DNA of 51,290 nt, from IMG/VR virus record IMGVR_UViG_3300046512_000094, positions 1 through 51,290 of that record, one strand, 5' to 3'. Of the stretch, positions 47,525 through 51,290 are shown piece after piece. Source of the DNA: a virus. The notes below the pieces were generated by a model, which was not told the origin of the DNA, did no database searches, and was given only the letters and a program-made list of their open reading frames with translations. Both the position numbers and the translations under genes were made by a program. Within the stretch, counting starts at the first letter, position 1; every line of letters starts with the position of its first letter.

Positions 47525-47719
47525 ATGTGCAACGTACTTTACCGCGAGGGCCGCGCCTGGGCGGTCGACTCAATTGAAAACCTCCACAACGTAGTCGGCA
47601 AAGGCGATCAGTTCCGCCAGCTCATCAACTACCTCGAACGCGGGAAAACGAACAAGCCGGCTGACTTCGTTCGCGGCGTTGAGTCCGTGATCGATCAAGT
47701 GAAGAAGGTTGCCGCATGA
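47525..47719 (+). CDS. Small protein, 64 aa
   Basis: MCNVLYREGRAWAVDSIENL, HNVVGKGDQFRQLINYLERG, helical and basic. ATGA overlap with the next small gene supports it. Function unknown. Confidence 0.55.
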   Translation: MCNVLYREGRAWAVDSIENLHNVVGKGDQFRQLINYLERGKTNKPADFVRGVESVIDQVKKVAA

Positions 47720-47880
47720 CAGCGCTACGCCGAACGACCACGCCCAGGGCGATGCAGATGCAGTTCCTCGACCTTGCCTGCATCTGCGATCTATGCCATC
47801 GGCCAAGAGCCCACGGAAACCACGCAGCCTGCTCTAGAAAGCGGCAGGCCATTTATGCGAAGGAGAGAATGAATGACTGA
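47716..47880 (+). CDS. Small zinc-finger-like protein, 54 aa
   Basis: Frame from ATG 47716 to TGA 47880: MTALRRTTTPRAMQMQFLDL, ACICDLCHRPRAHGNHAACS, RKRQAIYAKERMND. A C-x2-C with later H and C residues could hold zinc. Overlaps genes on both sides. Similar small proteins occur in phage early operons. Confidence 0.6.
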   Translation: MTALRRTTTPRAMQMQFLDLACICDLCHRPRAHGNHAACSRKRQAIYAKERMND

Positions 47881-48730
47881 GCACATCTTAAAGATCATGC
47901 GCCGCCCGTTTCTCGATCTTGAATCGGGGGCCAAGACCGGCGAAGTCCGGAACTGCTCGGATCGAGCTTTCGAAGTAGGCGATACCGTTCGCCTGCATCT
48001 CGTCGACGAAACCAGCAACCCAACAGGCAAGGAGCTTGTTCGCACCATTACGCACATTCAGCATGGCTTTGGGCTGCCCGATGATGTCTGCGTGCTGTCT
48101 TATGCCCCGCAACCGCCAGCGCTCGGCGGGGAGCCGGAAGTTATTTACATGCTGCGCAACATGGCGCTGAAAACGCCGTGGCGCGATGCCGATAAAGTGG
48201 CCTTTGATTGCGCAGCCGGATTAGCGGAGTACGAGCGCCGCGAGATGGTAGAGCGCGCCCACGTCGCCCCGCTGCTGGCCGAGATTGAGCGGCTGGAAGC
48301 GCTCAGTGTTGGAAAAATCATGATCGAAGTTGTTCCGGGTCATGATGGTATGGGCGAAGAAGTCTACGCAAAGTCGGTTGCTGATATACAGAAGGTCCTC
48401 AGCAAGTTTGTAGACGATAATGAAGCTTTGGAAACAGAGCGCGACAAGCTCAAGGCTGAACTGACCAAAGCGCTCACGTTAATGTGGGAAATGTATTTGG
48501 GCGATCCTAGCGACGAGACATGCGCTCAAATCGAAGTAATGCTTAACCACGATCTTGCTCCATCCGACGATGCTAAGTCCGCGCCAGCCGCCAAGGATGT
48601 CGAATGTGCCCGGCACGCAATGTCTGTTGAGAACCAGCGCATCGTTCCTGTTCGTGGCTGCGACCAGCCGCAAGCGCATCCAGCTCGTTGTGGCTGCGAA
48701 CAATGGCCAGCCGCCAAGGATGGTGAGTGA
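47873..48730 (+). CDS. DUF3850 (ASCH-like) protein with C-terminal extension, 285 aa
   Basis: Residues 1-80: DUF3850/ASCH fold (HILKIMRRPFLDLESGAKTG, EVRNCSDRAFEVGDTVRLHL, ITHIQHGFGLPDDVCVLS). Residues 80-230: helical, with coiled coil (LETERDKLKAELTKALTLMW). End: Cys/His-bearing segment (about 240-275). ASCH domains bind RNA or modified nucleotides. Probably a fusion of an ASCH unit with an Ea22-like accessory tail. Confidence 0.75.
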   Translation: MTEHILKIMRRPFLDLESGAKTGEVRNCSDRAFEVGDTVRLHLVDETSNPTGKELVRTITHIQHGFGLPDDVCVLSYAPQPPALGGEPEVIYMLRNMALKTPWRDADKVAFDCAAGLAEYERREMVERAHVAPLLAEIERLEALSVGKIMIEVVPGHDGMGEEVYAKSVADIQKVLSKFVDDNEALETERDKLKAELTKALTLMWEMYLGDPSDETCAQIEVMLNHDLAPSDDAKSAPAAKDVECARHAMSVENQRIVPVRGCDQPQAHPARCGCEQWPAAKDGE

Positions 48731-48930
48731 TGAGCATTGTCCGCGAAAACCTCATGAAGGACGCCAGCTACAGGCCGTATTGCGGCAACGGCCACTGCGG
48801 CGGGATGATGCCGCACACCCGCTGGACTGGCGAGCAATTCAGTTGCCCTAGCTGCCACTGGATGTCCAAGTTCCCGCCTGAATTCATCGCCGAGTACAAG
48901 GCTAAATGGCATGCCGAGGTGAAGGAATGA
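48730..48930 (+). CDS. Small zinc-binding protein, 66 aa
   Basis: MSIVRENLMKDASYRPYCGN, then GHCGGMM and FSCPSCHWMSKFPPE: CxxxxC and CxxC pairs, zinc-ribbon type. ATG overlaps the previous stop by one base. Unknown role. Confidence 0.55.
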   Translation: MSIVRENLMKDASYRPYCGNGHCGGMMPHTRWTGEQFSCPSCHWMSKFPPEFIAEYKAKWHAEVKE

Positions 48931-49457
48931 CTGACAAACAAAGCAGCACGGTCGTTGTGTCGCGGGAGCTGGCTGAGCGCATAGTCAAGACCTGTATGTT
49001 CACAATGCTTGAAGCTGACTATCAAGAGCTGCGCAACCTGCTCGCCGCCACGCCAGAGCAGGCCGTCGATGTGGGCGATCCGGTGGCGATAATCAATGAG
49101 GGTGACGAAGGCCTGTTTGCCGAATTCCTCTACGGCGAGGACGGAAGCCCATTGAAGCGAGGCGACAAGCTGTACCTGAATCCAGCGGACAAGGGATATG
49201 TCACAAAGCTGGCCTACGAGGCAATGCAGACAGAAGTAGCACGGCTCAACGCCCAGCCACCGCCCAAAGTTGTCGCCGAACAACTCCAATCCCTGATCAG
49301 TGCCGTTCGCTCAATCAATCACGGACCACGCCACGCGCACCATATGCCCGGCGATGACGAACCCTGCTACCTTCAGCGTAAGGAGTGGGTGGAATGGATT
49401 CTCGGCATGTGTGACGAATCCGAAGCCGCATTGACGCCCATCACCCCGCAAGCCTAA
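48927..49457 (+). CDS. Phage accessory protein, 176 aa
   Basis: Start at 48927 (MTDKQSSTVVVSRELAERIV) overlaps the previous stop (ATGA). Helical N-terminus typical of Ea22-like accessory proteins (LAERIVKTCMFTMLEADYQE), then GDPVAIINEGDEGLFAEFLY. Function unknown. Confidence 0.6.
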   Translation: MTDKQSSTVVVSRELAERIVKTCMFTMLEADYQELRNLLAATPEQAVDVGDPVAIINEGDEGLFAEFLYGEDGSPLKRGDKLYLNPADKGYVTKLAYEAMQTEVARLNAQPPPKVVAEQLQSLISAVRSINHGPRHAHHMPGDDEPCYLQRKEWVEWILGMCDESEAALTPITPQA

Positions 49458-49507
49458 ACCCCTTCCCTTTCACACACCGCATCAGCGGTATGGCGGAGCT
49501 ATTGCCA

Positions 49508-49663
49508 ATGGATAGCCGAGAACGCTTCGAACAGGCCTACGCCGAAGACAACAACTGCACCGCCGAATGGTGCCGGGATCAACGCATGAGCACTGGCAGT
49601 TATCTGGATCGGTATCTTGCCAGGGCCTGGCACTGGTGGTCGCGTGCTAAGGAGGCAGCATGA
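49508..49663 (+). CDS. Small protein, 51 aa
   Basis: ATG at 49508 to TGA at 49663, ATGA overlap with the next gene. MDSRERFEQAYAEDNNCTAE, WCRDQRMSTGSYLDRYLARA. Small alpha-helical phage protein seen next to signal-peptide genes like the one that follows. Confidence 0.55.
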   Translation: MDSRERFEQAYAEDNNCTAEWCRDQRMSTGSYLDRYLARAWHWWSRAKEAA

Positions 49664-49872
49664 ACAAGTTATTTCTGGCAGCCCTACTGCTCTCACCCAT
49701 GGCCCAGGCAGAGAACGTGATCGACGTTCAGCACGACACGGCACGAGGCATCACCTGCTACATCCTGAACGGAGTCGGGATCAGCTGCATACCTGACAGT
49801 CAGCTCCGTGATGGGCCGAAGAAGATGCAGGCGCCGGCTGATCCTGTTGATGGCGAGAGGTATTCGATGTGA
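49660..49872 (+). CDS. Small exported protein, 70 aa
   Basis: Signal peptide (MNKLFLAALLLSPMAQA) and a mature part with two cysteines in GITCYILNGVGISCIP. A periplasmic product is expected. Lies close to xis/int, where lysogenic conversion genes are often found. No known function. Confidence 0.65.
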   Translation: MNKLFLAALLLSPMAQAENVIDVQHDTARGITCYILNGVGISCIPDSQLRDGPKKMQAPADPVDGERYSM

Positions 49873-50109
49873 GCCGATTCATCGCGATCATCCACGGCTG
49901 GCACGTCCACAGCAATGGCTTCAACGTCCACGAACTCGACGCCCTAAGCCTGGCCGAAGCCGAGAAAGAGGCTTGCTGGCTCAAGGGGCGGCGCGAGGGG
50001 GGGGGGTGGGTTCGACCGATGCGCCTATGTGGTCGTTCAGGTTGACGACTGCGAGCACCTTCCCCGGCGCCTCACCTGGCGCGAACGCCTGACCGGCAAG
50101 ATTCAGTAA
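49869..50109 (+). pseudogene. Small gene split by a G10 run (frameshifted or phase-variable)
   Basis: GTG start at 49869 (overlaps the previous TGA; GAGAGG upstream) gives MSRFIAIIHGWHVHSNGFNV and AEKEACWLKGRREGGG, then leaves the natural frame at a run of ten G's (49987-49996). After the run, a different frame continues FDRCAYVVVQVDDCEHLPRR and LTWRERLTGKIQ to TAA at 50109. With nine G's the two halves would join as one 79-residue protein. Either a sequencing slip, an inactive copy, or a contingency locus. Confidence 0.7.
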
Positions 50110-50157
50110 CTCCCCCTCCCCACTTCAAGCCTGCCGCATGGCGGGCGAGGCAAAGCA

Positions 50158-50595
50158 ATGCCCCTACCTTACGAAAACGCCACAAGCGGCGACAAGGCGT
50201 TCGCCGAGATACAGAAAATTCTCGGGCGGTTCGGCTGTGACAACTACGGAATCATGCATAAGGCCAAGGAGCAAATCACTCTCGTTCAATTCGAGCATCG
50301 AGGCCGGACTGTTCAGCTACCCGGCCACTGGGGCGGCTATGCAAGTGCATGGCTGCGGGAGCATCCGCACACCAGCCGTATGCGCTCAACTCTGGCCGAG
50401 CATAAGCAGAAGGCATCAGAGATCGCACAGATCGCTGTTTGCTCACTGTTGCGCGACTGGGTTAAGGCCCAGGTAACCGCCGTCGAATGCTCACTGATGA
50501 CTTTCGAGGAGGTCTTCATGCCTCACATGCTGCTGCCTGATGGTCGCCGCATGGTCGAGGCCGCGCAAAAACTCCTGCCGCCACCATCTGAATAA
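50158..50595 (+). CDS. Phage protein, 145 aa
   Basis: MPLPYENATSGDKAFAEIQK, ILGRFGCDNYGIMHKAKEQI; alpha-beta N-terminal part and helical end (QIAVCSLLRDWVKAQVTAVE). Well-formed frame directly before the excisionase. Family not recognised; occurs commonly near integrases. Confidence 0.6.
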   Translation: MPLPYENATSGDKAFAEIQKILGRFGCDNYGIMHKAKEQITLVQFEHRGRTVQLPGHWGGYASAWLREHPHTSRMRSTLAEHKQKASEIAQIAVCSLLRDWVKAQVTAVECSLMTFEEVFMPHMLLPDGRRMVEAAQKLLPPPSE

Positions 50596-50631
50596 CCCCT
50601 TCGCCGCCCTGCGCGGCACGGAGCAGTAACC

Positions 50632-51024
50632 ATGACGAGCCACGCAGCTCAGATCCTGCCCAGGTTCATCCGGGCCAAGGACGCGCCCGGCTACCTCGGG
50701 ATGTGTCGCGACGAATTCAACAAGACTGTCCGCCCGTTCGTGCATGAGTTTCCGATCGGTGAGCGCGGGGTCGGCTTTGACCGGCAACAGCTTGATGACT
50801 GGGCGACCTCATACATCCAGATGATGGCAATTGAAAAACCAGGCTTATCGGCGCAACAATCGCCACGCAGCGAGCGCCCGAAAGGAGCAACACTATGGCG
50901 CGAAAATCAATCACCGGCCTTTCCCAAAGAAGCGGCCTCTGGCACATCGACAAAAAGATCGACGGAGAAAGAATTTATGAAAGCACTGGCACTGGCGACC
51001 GGGCGGAGGCGGAACGCTACCTGA
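50632..51024 (+). CDS. Excisionase-like (Xis/AlpA-type) protein, 130 aa
   Basis: Residues 10-60 form a winged-helix domain of the Xis/AlpA type: LPRFIRAKDAPGYLGMCRDE, FNKTVRPFVHEFPIG and FDRQQLDDWATSYI. The C-terminal half is basic and disordered. It lies directly upstream of int and its frame overlaps int by 130 bases. It would direct excision at the att sites. Confidence 0.65.
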   Translation: MTSHAAQILPRFIRAKDAPGYLGMCRDEFNKTVRPFVHEFPIGERGVGFDRQQLDDWATSYIQMMAIEKPGLSAQQSPRSERPKGATLWRENQSPAFPKEAASGTSTKRSTEKEFMKALALATGRRRNAT

Positions 51025-51290
51025 TCCACCGACTGGAAAAGCACAGGCAGGAAAAGGTTTACGGGGTTAGGCAGGCTCGCCTATGGGAAGAGGCGGCCGC
51101 CAGATACCTGGTCGAGTTCAAGGACCAGGCATCAATCGGCCTGACCGCTCACCACCTGGAAGGCCTGCACCCATACATCGGCCACGTCCCCATTACCCAT
51201 ATAGATGACGAGGCTCTGGCGAAGTACGTCAGAGACAAAAAGAAGGGAGGCAGAACCAAGGATGGCAAGAACATCCCCGGACAGAGCAAC
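50895..51290 (+). CDS. int: Tyrosine-type integrase, N-terminal part (cut by window edge)
   Basis: ATG at 50895 with AAAGGAG seven bases upstream; 132 codons open to the window edge. MARKSITGLSQRSGLWHIDK, KIDGERIYESTGTGDRAEAE (arm-binding strand-rich domain), then LWEEAAARYLVEFKDQASIG and PITHIDDEALAKYVRDKK (core-binding SAM-like domain). The catalytic Arg-His-Tyr part is beyond the edge. Its start lies inside the xis frame. Confidence 0.85.
   Translation, partial: MARKSITGLSQRSGLWHIDKKIDGERIYESTGTGDRAEAERYLIHRLEKHRQEKVYGVRQARLWEEAAARYLVEFKDQASIGLTAHHLEGLHPYIGHVPITHIDDEALAKYVRDKKKGGRTKDGKNIPGQSN

Noticed and set aside
1-51290. CRISPR arrays, tRNA genes, insertion sequences
   Set aside because: No regularly spaced repeat array, tRNA-like cloverleaf or transposase gene was found on reading both strands.

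Overview
The window is most of a temperate, short-tailed (podovirus-type) phage or prophage of a Pseudomonas-like host. The host call rests on moderately GC-rich coding, a DUF1654 gene (a family typical of Pseudomonas) and the general gene content. There are no host housekeeping genes, tRNAs or rRNAs. The left edge cuts a tail gene and the right edge cuts the integrase, so neither att site is visible.

Layout. From the divergent cI/cro switch at about 36.25 kb, the minus strand carries the lytic programme: cro, two small Arc-like genes, a Rha/antirepressor-type gene, an O-like replication initiator with an HNH domain inside it, a loader-like protein, a nin-like region (NinX-like, Ea22-like, DUF1367, NinG), holin-type membrane proteins, an HslV-like Ntn hydrolase, terminase small subunit, then terminase large subunit, P22-like portal, scaffold, N4-gp56-type capsid, connectors, tail proteins and two DNA-ejection proteins. 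The plus strand carries cI, a DUF3800 gene, and the early-left operon (small zinc and phage proteins, Lar-like, Bet/RecT, YqaJ exonuclease, many small ORFs) ending in xis and int. This is lambda-like gene order joined to a podovirus virion module. No tape measure, tail tube or sheath gene is seen, and no endolysin.

Accessory cassettes interrupt the late minus-strand region: a YhaV-type toxin with a shortened PrlF-like antitoxin (1.2-1.9 kb), a plus-strand zinc-binding gene (8.0 kb), a Tad2/DUF2829 anti-Thoeris-type gene (24.5 kb), a HicAB system with an extended HicB (25.6-26.5 kb), and a small plus-strand gene at 28.8 kb.

Regulation that can be read directly. (1) Six minus-strand promoters share TTGCnn, a 16-bp spacer ending in TCCAGCCACA, and a TAnCGT-type -10; most accessory cassettes sit beside one. 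(2) Near-identical 15-bp operators (AACACG-ATG-CGTGwT) lie in the spacers of PR (cro) and PL (early left), defining OR and OL. (3) A good LexA box sits in front of the DUF1654 gene, while the S24-type CI lacks an obvious Ala-Gly or Cys-Gly cleavage site, suggesting SOS induction through an antirepressor. (4) Four copies of a 36-38 bp inverted repeat built from CGCGCCAC half-sites are dispersed over 44 kb, two of them inside genes. (5) The capsid gene has a roughly 200-nt leader able to form several hairpins.
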